Assembly (NCBI GenBank): GCA_023105745.1
Contig: JALGQZ010000015.1
Coordinates: 19,878,499-19,942,498, forward strand
Length of the DNA stretch: 64,000 nucleotides
DNA from: Austropuccinia psidii
Lineage: Eukaryota; Basidiomycota; Pucciniomycetes; Pucciniales; Sphaerophragmiaceae
Direction: 5' to 3'
Within the stretch, counting starts at the first letter, position 1. Each line of letters begins with the position of its first letter. The translations under genes were made by a program, and so were the position numbers. Shown one piece after another: positions 22,821-34,629 of this stretch. The notes beneath the pieces were generated by a model. It was not told where the DNA came from and searched no databases. It saw nothing but the letters and a program-made list of their open reading frames with translations.

Positions 22821-24016
22821 TTAAAAACTAATTTTATGAAATAAAATAAGATTAAATTAATTAAGATGCCTTTTTTTTAAATGAAATTAAAGTTCAATTG
22901 ATTTTGATTTAGTTTCTATTTTGGTGACTGAATTTAAGAATTAATTTGACCAAATAACATAAGATTAAATTAATTAGAATTCTTGAAATTAAATTAAAGT
23001 TTTGATTAATCTTGAAAATCAATCAATATAAGGTTGATTAAATTTGTGCAGTTGTTTTTAATTGAATTTGGGGTGGGGTTAAACTTTAATTTGACGAAAT
23101 AATATAAAATAAAATTAATTAAGATTCTGATTTTTTCTTTGAATTAAAGCTTGATTTGTTTGGTCAATCCAATAAATATATTATTGATTTAATCTATGCA
23201 TTTTTGTTTTGTTTTTTTTGAATTAAATTCTAAATGGGGTTAAATGGTTGATAAGATGTATTTTTAGAGTTTTCATAGCTTTGAGTATATAAAATGCTTG
23301 AGGGCTAAACTGTGGGTGGAAGAAACTTGCTCCATCTTTATTATAAAAGGAGGTGTTTTCTCCCAATTCCCAGTAAGAAAATTATAATTTTGTGTCTTTT
23401 ATAATATGATATTTTTAAATATTCAAAGTAAATTTATATAAAAAAAAGAATTAATTTTATAAAGAAATATTTTAATTTGGGTTTAACCTGACCAGTTGTA
23501 CCCTTGATTATATATTCTCTATTTCTTTATTGTTATATACTATTAATTATTTGATGATATCAAAACCAATAACTTTATTTATATTTCCTGTTGATTTTTC
23601 TGGATGACTTTGATCTTCTTAATGCTTGTATTCATAAACTGTTATTGTTATTGTTGTTCAATCTTGCCTTATTATCTTGATTAATTTGATATTATTAATT
23701 ATGATGTTCAATATTGATGAGGGTTAAATTATAGAATAAAATTGAAATTCCCCAGAATTTCATCCCAAAAACTTGAATCATAAAGGATGGATTTAAGAAA
23801 TAGACACCCACCCTGATTTTTTAGTTAAGTTATTTTTTTATACTAATACATTAGATAACGTGGAATAATGATACTGATACACTTGACACTTTTTTTGATA
23901 TATTTTTTATATTTTTCATGATTTTTTTTATATTAGATTTCTTTATAGATATTTGAGACTGAAATAAGACTAAAATTTATGAAATAATAAGGGAAAATTT
24001 TTAATTATAAAAAAAA

Positions 24017-26719
24017 TCATTGATAATATGAAAATTTGTTGTCAAGACCTTTCTTGAATTTGGCCTTCTTAGCTGTAAGCTCATTTCTTCTTCCTTCATT
24101 GAGATATTGATCTTGCAACTTTTCTTCATTACTCAAATACTCATGATTAGTGTTTTCATTTTTATCATCATTTTCTGTCCAATCCTCATTTTGTGTTGAA
24201 ATTTGATATTGCCTTGCCAAATGGGCCTGCAAATTTAGGCATATCTTTTTATTCTGAGTAATCCAAAAATATTCCTTTTCTTCCTTAGTATTTTTCTTCT
24301 TTTGGCTACTTTTATCTTTGATTCTCTTTGATTCATTCTTCTTTGGTGTACTAATATCCTCCAACCACTTGACATGTTGATTTGCACATTCATAGTTATT
24401 CCTAGGATTATCATTATTTTGTTCAACAAGGTTGGCATTTCTAAGAGGTTGCCAATTTGTATTACCTTCCCAAGGGAATTCTTCTTCAGTAAGTATAAAT
24501 TTATGTTCATCTTCAGCTTCTTCTTTTATTTTCATTTGACAAAATAATCCTGCTTCATTCTCATATTTGGATTCAGAAAGATGTTTTTCTAAAAGATTTT
24601 GTGAGTGTATTGTATTTTTTATGTATTCATTTATGGCATTGTTTTCAATAGATGACAGTTTTTTGAATCTTGAATTAATTTCTTTTTTAATATTAAAGTT
24701 ATTATGAGCTTCCCCAGAGGATTTGTCTTCAGGGGGTAAGGCTTTTTGTTGATTTAATTCCTGTTGTATGTCAGTTTGTGGCAGTGAATTGATTGAATTT
24801 TGCTATATTGGCTCATCCATGTTAGCTGCATTGATATTCTGAGCTGTACTGAAACTGCATTCTATATCTTTTCTTGTTGACTTAAAACAAGGGAATTCCA
24901 TTTTTAAAGGTTCTTCTCCTAAACAAAAAGGTATCTCTTTTGCTTGATTTTGGTCATTTTCCCCTATGGGGTTTTCAATTATTCTTGTTAAGTCTAATTC
25001 TTTGACAAGCCTTGGATCAATATTTTACATATTAGATAATGATTTATTTTCTTCAATAATTCCTTCCATCAGAATTCTAGGATCAATATTTTCAAAAGTT
25101 GAGGTAAAAGAAGGTTGTGACTTCTCAAAATTTTTAAATTGCTTTTTGTGGGTAGCTCCTGTCATAGGTACTTGATTGAATCTTAGTGATGGATCGATTA
25201 ACTCTGTTGGAAGAACTGATTCACTTTGATGAAAATTATGTTTATTAATTGTCTTACTTGCTCCTTCATTAGATGCTGAAATTTCTTGAGGATAAGTATT
25301 TTTATTATGGTGTGAATTTTCAATAGTATTTTTCAAAATTTCATTTAGACTTGCATATTCTTCAGATTTTGGAATTATATCAGTATTTTCCTCCTGAATT
25401 TTGAGGTGGTTTTGAGTAGTAATGTCCTTCTTTTTGGAAATTTTATATTTGAGGGAAAATTCTTTTAATAAGTTGGGTGCTGATTTATCAATTTGAGATC
25501 TTAAGCCTTTAGGTTCTGAGCTGACACTAACTATTGTTACAACTGGCTTGATACTTGACTTCCAATTATTCTTAAATATTCCCTTTGAAAGGGACTTCAA
25601 GGCTTTAATAAGTGAGATAAGCTTTGTTAATGTTTTTCTTTTGATGTCTTCAGTATTCTTGAAGCTATAACTTTTGATGGCTTGAGATATTTGGCTACAA
25701 GTATTTCCATTTTCTTTTCCTGAGGCTAAAATTCCTGGAGAGTTTTCTTCTTGAAGCTTTAAATTAAAATCTTCTGTATTAATTTGAGCTAATTCCCCAT
25801 GAATTTTCACTTTGCCTTTGGAATATTTGACTTCTTCACTATCAAGTACTTGATGAGAATTTGCCTCAAAATTTTCTTGTTGTTTGGGTCTTAATTCATT
25901 CTCTTTTGGTAATTCTTGCCAATATTCCAATTTAGAAACTGCACATGTTTCCATTCCTGCTGGTGGTTCTTCTCTCCATCCTACTTTCTGTGGTGAACAA
26001 ATTGGTAAGCAAAGTCTTCTTCCATCTGGCTCTATATAACTGAATATTTCCCCTTTCTGTTGAGAAAATTCTAATCTTATGTTATCATCTGCAAGGAAAG
26101 GCCTTCCCAATACTGTGTGAACTGCTCTTCTTGCTACAAAAAGATGTATATTTCTCTCTTCCCCAGTGACTAAAGTGATTGGGGTAAATTCTGCTAATCC
26201 AACTATTGAGGTACAATGCCCACCAATTCCCCTTAAGTTCATGTTGAGGCATCTTGTGGTAAGTCCTGCTTTGATTGCTGAATCTTCTGGTATTATATTC
26301 AATTCTGATCCTGTATAAACTAATGCCATTAGTTCATGTCCTTCTTCTCCAAAATATACTTTCATAAATCCCAATGGACAGGCATAATGTAATTTTGGCT
26401 GTTCATAATTACCCAGATGATGATTTATGAGTTTGGTTTGAATTTCATTTGTATCAATTTAATTAATAGATTTTTTCTCTTCCTCTGACAGGTTCTTTAA
26501 TTGATTAAAAAACTTTGGTGACATAACTAAAATTTGTTCCAAGGTAAGATTTATTTTCTGATCCAGTACCTTTTTGATAATTTGTGCCATAATTTCTTGA
26601 ATATCTAATTTCTCCTCTTTTATGATTTTCCTTTCATTGACTTTCTCAATTGGTTCTTGAGTATTTTCAGTTTGATCAATTTTGGGTTCCTGTGGAAGTA
26701 TTTCTTTTTCATCTTTCAC
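24017..26719 (-). pseudogene. Element B protease and disordered C-terminal region
   Basis: One frame on minus with stops at 26459, near 25022 and near 24802. After a Glu/Lys-rich segment (26459-26719) comes an aspartic protease fold: LVYTGSELNIIPEDSAIKAG (about 26310), RGIGGHCTSIVGLAEFTPI and VLGRPFLADDN (about 26100). The catalytic Asp of the usual DTG/DSG is Tyr here. Then ICSPQKVGWREEPPAGMETC and about 600 residues of Asn/Ser/Lys-rich sequence ending NLQAHLARQYQ (about 24200) and KKGLDNKFSYYQ. There is no RT downstream. The same protease layout is in element C (33780-34620). Confidence 0.8.
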
Positions 26720-28870
26720 CAGTTGAGGCTTCTTATATTTAGTTGGAATAATTGTTTTCTCTTCTTCCTTTTGCTCATCTTCAATATAAGCTCCAGGTAT
26801 ATTTGGTCTTTTTTTATTGGTGTTTTCACTTTTGAATGTGATCTTAAATTATCTTGATTGGTATTTTCTGCTCTTGAGTTTCTTTCTTTAGTATTTCTTA
26901 ATCCATAATTATTTAAAAGTGGCTCATTGGCTGATGAAATAGTTGGTGGCTTCCAGCTTCCCCAGTTTTCAACTTTGGCTATAGCAGTTGCACTATCATC
27001 TTTCTTTAATTGTATTATGCTCATTGTATTAGGTTTGGGTAGTGCTGCTTTAGCTTAATCTTCTTTCATTTTCTTTGTAAGTTCTTCTTGCTCTTTTTCA
27101 AAATCTTCAACTAACTTCTTTGGAGCTACTTTACCATCAGTTGCAACTCTTTGCCAATTGGGAAATAAAAATCCACCTCCTTGTCTGCTAACCAATTTCT
27201 TATTTTGATCTTCAAAGAGGTAGTTGCCTCTATTCACTGAATGTCCTTCCTCAAGACAGTAATAACATTTGACATAAGGTTTTGGTATGTTTTGTGCTGG
27301 TGCATAAGGAATATGCCTTTGTGAAAAGGGTGGTAAGCCATCTTTTGGGTACCTTGTTTGATTTTCCTGCTTGAATACCTGTCCTGTTTTATTTTGAGGT
27401 AGTACTGCTTCTTTCAATTCCCAAATTTTCTTAATGAATTCCTTTCTTTCTTTCTTTTATTCTTGATCCTGAATCCTGGGCTTTTGTTGTTCTTTAATTT
27501 GATTATTAAGCTCCTTCAGTTGATTTAAGGCATTTTCCATGGTGTCATCTTCAAATTGAACTTTCTTTGCTTGTGTGTTATGTATATGTGGATGATTTAA
27601 TTCATAATAGGAGTTTGTGTCTTCATCTCTGTCCCTTGATATGATCACAGTTTCTAGCTCTTGCTCTATATAGCTCTTCAATATTTTCATTTCTGGTACA
27701 ATATATCCACCATCCCTTGCTTGGATCATGACCTTATCTCTTCTCATCTCCTTAATTATGGAAGTCCTGATTTCTGGTGAAAGGCTTGCATAGAGTTCTT
27801 CATTATTCTCAAATTCTCTTCTAATATATCCATATTTGTACAGATAATTTGTGATCTTTTCATATTCTCCAATAAATATCTTGTATTCAGCTAGGTTTCT
27901 AATTCCTCCTGCTCTTTTAGTATTATTGAAAAGCTTCTCCAAAGACTCTGGTCTATATCTTCTGTCTGGCTCTACTCTTCCACATTCTGTATTAAGTTCT
28001 TCTTTGAGTTTTGTCCAGTTCTTCTCTTCATAACATTGCATTGCTTCAATTTTCTCCTTAACTTCTTCAGATGCTGACATAAAAATAACTTGTCTTGCTA
28101 TATCTTCTCCACTAGCTCCTTCAATTTCAGCTGCTGCTTCAACTCTTTTTATGAATTTTTCTACTTCATTACCATCAAAAACAAGATTATAATCTTTAGC
28201 TCTTATCTTAACAATAGGAGATGTTACTTTAGGAATTTCCTTTTGTAATGGACTTGGATGGTTTGGTGTAGTTAAAAATACTTTCTTTGGGATACTATGT
28301 GATCTTTGTTCTGTTTTGGGTGTGGATGTTGCTCTAGGGCCAGGTGTAGGTGATATTGGTGAGTCTTCAGGCCTAACATGCCTTGGTAATGTGGGTTCAC
28401 TTGGACTAGCTCCAGGTGTGTAAGATGTTTGTTCCCTTCTTTTTCCTTTCTTTTTACTTTGTGTTAATAATAAATCTTGCATTTGCTTCATAAGACTTTG
28501 GATCTGTAATGTTTGATCTTCCTCTTCACTTTCTTCTGCATACTGTCCTTCTACAGTATCTTCAGGTAATGGTGGTAAGTCAGATGTTGATTGTTGATTC
28601 ATTTCTACTTGATAAGCTGATCTTTTAAATTCTTTTGTACTTCTCTTGTTTTTCCTTGCTTCTTGGATTAAATTGAAGAAAAATCTCCTTAATTCTTCTT
28701 TTTCCTTCTGTTCTGTTCTTGGTGTTGCAATGAGTAAATCAATATCCTTGGGTGTTTGATTTACTGGTGTTTCTTCTTTTACTGGATAATAAAAATGATA
28801 TGATTGATTTGAGGATTGTGATGGTGATGATGATTTGGAATGGGATTTGTTTCCAGATTCCAGATTGTAT
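26716..28870 (-). pseudogene. Element B Gag with zinc knuckle
   Basis: The frame is open from about 28870; the first in-frame ATG is at 28602, but codons upstream (about 28760-28605) have a counterpart in element C. Main features: an acidic/Gln N-terminus, a Ser/Pro/Thr linker, a capsid-like domain from KDYNLVFDGNEVEKFIKRVE (about 28195) to about 27640, a C-terminal coiled stretch, a TAA stop at 27457, then in the same frame a CCHC knuckle (CYYCLEEGHSVNRGNY; the last Cys is replaced, about 27260) and a stop at 27055. A frameshift near 26840 moves the reading into the protease frame. It would package element RNA. Confidence 0.82.
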
Positions 28871-28984
28871 GAGAGTGTTGATGGTTAATCCTTGATAATG
28901 AGAATTATTTTTGTGAATTATGTTGATTTGATTATCTTCATTCTTGATTATAGACTTATTGTTGAATGTAGAAGTTGAAATGGC

Positions 28985-29000
28985 CACTGTTGGGACACCA
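28985..29000 (-). other. Primer binding site of element B (tRNA type)
   Basis: Two bases after the 5' LTR the minus strand reads TGGTGTCCCAACAGTG, complementary to a tRNA 3' end GGGACACCA. The identical site follows the LTR of element C. I could not name the tRNA. Confidence 0.8.
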
Positions 29001-29002
29001 GA

Positions 29003-30930
29003 TGTGGAACTCCTTTTAGTGTGGGATCGGATAAGGCAGTCCTTGAGGGGGAAATCACAGGTAAACAGTTTTCAATTGCTGAAATAATCCTGTAACCAAG
29101 GGTGCTAATGGTGTTTTAGCTGCCCCTCTGAATATACTAAACAATCTCCCTACAGAGCTCACAAATCAATATTTAAGATTGTGGCTTTACAACTAGAGAA
29201 GACCTTTTAGCAGTCTCTATCAGACCTATTCAATAACCAGATAAGTAACGTATAAGTTAAAAAAGTATAAAATATAATTTTAAAATAATAATATAAGATA
29301 ATTTTAAGGGTAATACCTTAATAGTATAAGAGGTTGATTTAATATAATAGTAATAATATATATTTTAAGGGGGTAAGCTCAATTTGATGTTATATATGTT
29401 ATAATACTTAATGGTTTGAGAGGGTAATTGTTAATATAATATAATAATAAGACCTTTAATAATTTATTGGTAAGATATTGTTCAATATAGAGAGGATGTT
29501 TGTTAAATATATAAAAGATATAATATAATATAAGGGTAGGGGTTTTTTTATATATAATAATATATAGTTGTAAGGTTGGTTTTTTAATATGAAGGTATAA
29601 TAAGGGTATTTTTCCTTTATAATGTAAAGGCTATGGGGATAAACTCAACATTATGAGTATTATTGATAGTAATATAATCATAAGACTAATAATTGAAAAT
29701 TGGGTGGATTAATAATATTAAGTAGACCTTCTGTTAACTACTATTAATTAGAAATCACTATGAATTAAACTTATAAGTCTATAATACTTTTAATAAGATA
29801 ACTAGATTATCCTACTAGTAAGGGATGAATAGTTATTCTCCTTCTTGGTATATAACTAATTAGATTCATGGGGAAAAAAGGAGAAAATGAGGGAGAGAGG
29901 ACCTCTATTTCTATTCTTTGGGCCCTCCATAGAGGCACTCAAAAACAAGGGACTTAGAATTCTTTTCCCTTCTTTTGGCTGGGATAATTTCTTTATAGTG
30001 GTTAGATACCATTTGTTTGGTTTGTTGCACCAATTTATGTATGATTATGTAATCTGAGATGTTTTTGCTGATGAAGAATTTTGAGATGGTGTCATTTGAT
30101 CAAGATATTGCACCATATGTTTGGTATATTGCACCATTTCTGGGACTTTACTTCTATTTTAATTAAACTTTAAGATTATTATGCACAGCCTTGAGGGGAT
30201 TTAGCTGGTGAGAAATATCCAAATGGTGTCATTTGATCAAGATATTGCACCATATGTTTGGTTTGTTGCACCATTTCTGGGGGGATGAGGTGATTTTGTA
30301 CAGCTATTGCACCATAGGTCTGTGCACTGTTTGAACTTTAGGTGGAGAATTCTGTGTATTGTGGGGATTCTATTTGTCCTGTATGAGTTTTTTCTTTTCT
30401 TTATCTAACTTAATTCTGTTTTCAATTTATATTTACTAGCTTATCAGGTGGTTGTGCTTGTGTTTCCACAGATATGCTGTGTAATTTAAGGTTTTGATGT
30501 GTTTTCCTTGCATAAATTAATTGATTTTCTTTCTCTTCCTGTCTTGTGACTGTTGATTAATACAGCTTTAATTTATTCCTTATTGAAGTGGCTTCAGTTT
30601 AATAACTGCATTGCTGAGTAATCCCAAGGTTGAGCAGAGGTTGGGTAACTTGAGTGTTACACTACCCCTTTCACTGGTAACTTTAACATTTGTTTGCTAG
30701 CTTGTACTTTCCTTTTCTTCATTTTATTGTTATTCTTTTAATAAAATAGACTATTCTTCCCTGACTTTCCTTATGGGATCATACATACTGATGGACTTCA
30801 ATCCATTATATTGCTTAATTACCCTATTATCATTGATTAATTATTGATTTTTCTTTCTTCAGTCTTCAAATTATAGTCCTATAAATGAAGTTCCACTTGA
30901 AACTGGGCCATTGAGGTACGGAATACCACA
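29003..30930 (-). repeat. 5' LTR of element B
   Basis: On plus it runs from TGTGGAACTCC to GGAATACCACA. The minus-strand promoter area is near 29905 (AGAATAGAAATAGAGGTCC, a decayed TATA box). Its U3 (29920-30930) has six TTGCACC words on plus, two of them in a near-perfect 130-bp repeat (GATCAAGATATTGCACCATA at about 30101 and 30233). Confidence 0.92.
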
Positions 30931-30934
30931 CTGG

Positions 30935-31395
30935 AGGATGGTTGTTTTTGTATTTCTCTCTTTTTTTGTTTTACACCAGCTGTATTTCTTATCAATTTTC
31001 TACTGCATAATTCCACTTGATGGGAACATTGTATTTATTTTGCCTTGTTTTTCTTTTCTATATCAATTCCAAAAGATTAATTGAAATTTTTTTAGTAGTA
31101 ATTTGACTTTTCTTTTATTATTTTCAAAAAATTGATTAAGGTTACTAGGCCCACACTTCCCCAAACCTTTGCCATTTTATTTTAATTTGAGGTGGCATAA
31201 GAACAGATAACCACCCTTGTTTTTCTATATATATTTTGTAATTGAATTGAGATACTTGTACATTGAAAAAAAAAATGTTTTTGAAGACTTCTAAATTTGT
31301 AATATTGTTATGAATACTGATACATAGCCTAATTTCTTTTTATTTTGATGCGAAATTTAAATTCATAACATGAGTGGATTTTTTCTTTAATTTTT
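30935..31395. other. Flank between elements B and C, no gene
   Basis: A/T-rich, no motif recognised. It joins 18033 when element B is removed. Confidence 0.45.
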
Positions 31396-31531
31396 AGTAA
31401 TATTTGTCTGAATGATTTTCATGAGCTTTTTCTTGAGTCTTGATATGCATCTACTTTTTTTTTTAGTAATATTTGTCTGAATGATTTTCATGAGCTTTTT
31501 CTTGAGTCTTGATATGCATCTACTTTTTTAT
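31396..31531. repeat. 68-bp perfect-looking tandem duplication
   Basis: AGTAATATTTGTCTGAATGA starts at 31396 and again at 31464. The copies differ only in the length of the T run, so the duplication is recent. Confidence 0.9.
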
Positions 31532-32136
31532 TCTTCAATTTTTTTAACAAATGAGTCTTCCCAGAGAAAATTCCATTTTTCCTTATTGACATTATAATTG
31601 TGATCCTTGAGACTGACAATTCCGGGTACAAGCACCTCTTCCCATAAAACATTCCAATTGGCCTTTTCAATTACATAATTTCCACGCTTCCATAAGATTC
31701 TTCCTTCTGGTATGTCCAATAAATCCAAAAACAGTCCTCTTTAGGCTTCCAAATACCCAAAATATATCTTCCTTCTCCATTCTGCATCTGTTAATACATC
31801 CTCTTCCCAATATATGTTTCCTAAATTTACGTTGATACCATAATATGTAAATAATTCTAGAAATTTGGGTCTTGAAAGAGAGAATCCTGGAAGCTCTTCC
31901 CAATGTTTCTATTCTTGAATTTTTTGATGTGGTTCTGGAAAATTGAACAATTCTTCAAATTCTAAGTATGGAATCCATATATGAAATTAATCCTCTCCTT
32001 CTTCAACAAATGGTTTTCTCCTGTAATTGACTTCTTCTGTATTTTCTAAAATTTTGCAATTTATGTCTGTCCATCCTTCTTCATTCCAACCAAGATTCCA
32101 TTCCAATCCATTTTCATGTGTTAGTTTGGAATTCAT
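31528..32136 (-). pseudogene. Element C accessory ORF, second copy (broken)
   Basis: The frame starts at the ATG at 32136 (MNSKLTHENGLEWNLGWNEE) and has stops near 31985, 31910 and 31743. The middle part (EELPGFSLSRPKFLELFTYY, GINVNLGNIYWEE) clearly matches the ORF at 32422-32925 (SELPGSILKKFDFLELL, GIKGNLQNSYWKK). The C-terminus has repeated LWKR/LWEE/LWED words. I do not recognise the family. It lies downstream of Gag and protease, where a Gypsy element normally has RT. Confidence 0.55.
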
Positions 32137-32189
32137 GACTTTATACGTGCTTTCTGAGTTTTAGTGAGATTTTTGAATTTTGAGATAAA

Positions 32190-32350
32190 AGAATAATTCC
32201 TCTTTGATAAGGCAGGCAGTCACTTCCCTGAGTGATAAGATTGCTTTAGATGAAATGTGGTTTTTAATGAAGTAATTTAAAGAAATTTGAATTCTTCTTT
32301 GATGAGGAAGGAGGTCACTGCCCTGAGTGATAAGATTATTTTAGAGGCAA

Positions 32351-32382
<32 letters not shown>

Positions 32383-32385
32383 GGT
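32190..32385. repeat. About 115-bp duplicated spacer and an (ATT)n microsatellite
   Basis: TTCCTCTTTGATAAGGCAGG (about 32193) and TTCTTCTTTGATGAGGAAGG (about 32297) both lead to CCCTGAGTGATAAGATT. The ATT run is at about 32356-32384. The pair lies between the two related accessory ORFs and fits a tandem duplication of gene plus spacer. Confidence 0.7.
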
Positions 32386-32421
32386 AATTCAAATGGATTT
32401 CTTGATTTAATATTGAGAGCT

Positions 32422-33480
32422 CTATAATATTCTATTGTTAATTACTGAAAGACATATGTCTTTTAATATTTCTCCAAATAGCATGTTGCGTTTTTCTCTT
32501 TGTGTGTTGCCTTTCCATTCTGAAACAAAACCTTTGACTGACTGAACAAACATATACCCAAAATTACACCAATAAAGAGTTCCTACCAATATTTCAAAAC
32601 AATCTAGATTCAAGTCCTCTTGAGCCCATAGAAGTTTGTAATAAATTCCATCTATTGGAATTTGATAATGTCCATAAGGCTTCTTCCAATAAGAATTTTG
32701 TAAATTTCCTTTTATTCCAATAGTGGTTAGTAATTCCAAGAAGTCAAACTTTTTAAGAATGGATCCAGGTAGTTCTGAAATATATTTGGTTTTTGTTATT
32801 GGTGAATCTAGCTCATGATTGTACAGATCTTGAAATGTTATTATTGGAAGCATTACATAATCTTCCTCTTCCTCATTCTCCAGTATGTTTGGTTGCATAT
32901 CATTTTCATTCTGGATTTCATGCATTAATCTAAATGTCTTTTATTTCTTTTTCTGAAATAAATTGGCTGTGTTTGAAAGCAAGTTATTTGAAAAACAGTA
33001 TAATTTCTCATAGCCATCCTGAAATTCATTTCTACTTTTGTTTTGAAGATTGGGTTCTAGAATTGTAAGTCCAGATAGCCTTTGTGTATTTTCTGATAAC
33101 TCTCCTTCCTCTAGGTCTTCCAATCTTCTTTGTTTCTCAAACTTATATTTCCAATTTCCATTATTTTTTTGATATAAAATAAAGTCATCTTCTGATTCTA
33201 CCAATTTTCCTTCATCTAACACTGTTTCCACTCTTTGTTTGATTCTCCTTGTCATACCTTGATTCATAACTTGATACATGCTGTCTTCAGGAATTCTGGA
33301 ACTTTTATTCTCCAATTCTTCAACTTTTCTTTTTGTAAATGGCTGTATTGTGTCATACTTTGGTTCTTTATCTATTAAATTGTTTTCAATATCCCTATTG
33401 TACCCCATTTCTTCCTGAAATAGAGTGAAACAATCTCCTGCAATTCCTGATGAATTTGCTTCAGGTGGCTTGAGATCCAT
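32422..33480 (-). pseudogene. Element C accessory ORF, first copy (one stop)
   Basis: A single frame on minus from the ATG at 33480 (MDLKPPEANSSG) to 32422, with one TAA stop at 32941; without it the product would be about 350 residues. The first half is charged and probably disordered. The second half has an acidic patch (ENEEEEDYVMLPIITF), then ELPG, FLELL, YWKK, YYKLLWAQEDLNLDCFEIL and a hydrophobic TLYWCNFGYMFVQ. No known domain is recognised and no RT, protease or transposase motif is seen. Paralogous to 31528-32136. Confidence 0.6.
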
Positions 33481-33779
33481 TTAAATTTTTTTCTTTGGGA
33501 TTTCTCCTTTGTTTGCTTTGTTGATTCCACTTAACTCAAGTGCTAGCCATTTCTCTGGGTCTTCTATGGCCATATCCAAATTTCTTCTCATCTTCCTCAG
33601 TTCCTCTTTGATTTTTTTATTGCTTCACTATCTTCTACCCCCATTCTATATTCTTCTGGCTCCTTTCATTTAGATTTTCTATCAGGTGCATGAGGAATAC
33701 TTTCTTTCTATGAATATGATATTCTATTCTTTTCTTGTACTACTATTTGGTTGAAATTTTCAAACACTAGGAAGTCCAT

Positions 33780-34620
33780 TTACATATTTTCTTCCTTAAA
33801 AAAAGTGAATTCAAGATTTTCAATTTGAAAAATTGGCTTCAAAGAGTTATATGGTGAGTTTAATACGTAAGGGCTGATATTTAATCCTGCTATCATGGAT
33901 ATTTCCCAAGTTATGATATTCAATTCATTTTTTGCATCAAAAATAGCTGAGAAGGGTAGTTTGTTTGTTCCAAGGAATATTTTTTTCATTCTTGTTGAAG
34001 ACTGATTTTCTGTTTCCTCTTCTTCTTTTCTTTTGGATGATTCTACTTGAGCAATTGACCATTTTCCAATTTCTGAAGAAGCACAAAGCTCCATACCTCT
34101 TGGTGGGGAGATTCGCCAGCCCATAGCTTCAGGATTACATATTGGTAAACAATTGTAAACATAATCAATGACCATCTTGCTCTGGATAACTAAATATTTC
34201 CCCTTGCTTGTGTGAAATCTATAATCTAACATTATTATCTGCCAAAAATGGTCTTCCGAGTATGGTATGTACAGCTCCTTTTGCTATGAATAAATGAATT
34301 TCTTTTTCTTCTCCTGTTATCATAGTAATTGGTGTAAATTCTGAGAGTCCAATCAAAGATGTTTTATGTCAACCAATTCTTCTCAGATCAAAATTGAGCT
34401 TTCTACTTTTAAGTGGGGCTTTAATTGCAATTTCCTCTGGTATTATGTTGATTTCTTATCCAATATCCACCAATACTATTGTAGGATATTTTTACCTTCC
34501 AATAAATACTTTCATAAAGTCAAGTGGGCATGTATAATGTAATATTGGTGTATCATAGTCCCGTGGCTTTAATGAAAGTAGTTTTTCTTGAATATTTGAT
34601 GTATTGGTGGATTTTATCAC
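33780..34620 (-). pseudogene. Element C protease region, broken
   Basis: Minus: LHYTCPLDFMKVFIG (about 34525), LVDIG followed by a stop (the DTG site), EINIIPEE, LSEFTPITMITGEE and GRPFLADNN (about 34240), then the ICNPEAMGWRISPPRGMELC block (about 34140). It parallels element B residue by residue. Several stops and a frame change make it nonfunctional. Confidence 0.75.
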
Positions 34621-34629
34621 ATATTTTGC

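Larger units (their letters stand above)
19974..24016 (-). other. A/T-rich noncoding block replacing pol in element B
   Basis: About 4 kb of A/T-rich sequence with many homopolymer T runs, ATAATAAT-type simple repeats and no RT, RNase H or integrase motif in any frame. It holds three recognisable sub-regions (20435-20620, 21620-22290, 22352-22820). The repeat near 20500 is related to the 50-bp array before the F pol gene, so at least part corresponds to the normal spacer of this lineage. Confidence 0.75.
18034..30930 (-). mobile_element. Gypsy element B: complete ends, Gag and protease, no RT or integrase
   Basis: Two LTRs of identical length (1928 bp; 18034-19961 and 29003-30930) with few differences flank 9041 bp. 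On minus the order is 5' LTR, primer site, Gag, zinc knuckle, protease, disordered tail, about 4 kb of A/T-rich noncoding DNA, polypurine tract, 3' LTR. CCGG before and CTGG after fit a 4-bp target duplication with one C-to-T change. Ordinary Gypsy elements carry about 3 kb of RT, RNase H and integrase where the A/T-rich block lies, so B probably moved with enzymes from a relative. Confidence 0.88.

Noticed and set aside
26716..26719. Overlap of the Gag and protease frames in element B as a second frameshift signal
   Set aside because: Element C reads through the equivalent KIPGAY region in one frame, so B simply has a mutation near 26840. No slippery heptamer is at the overlap.
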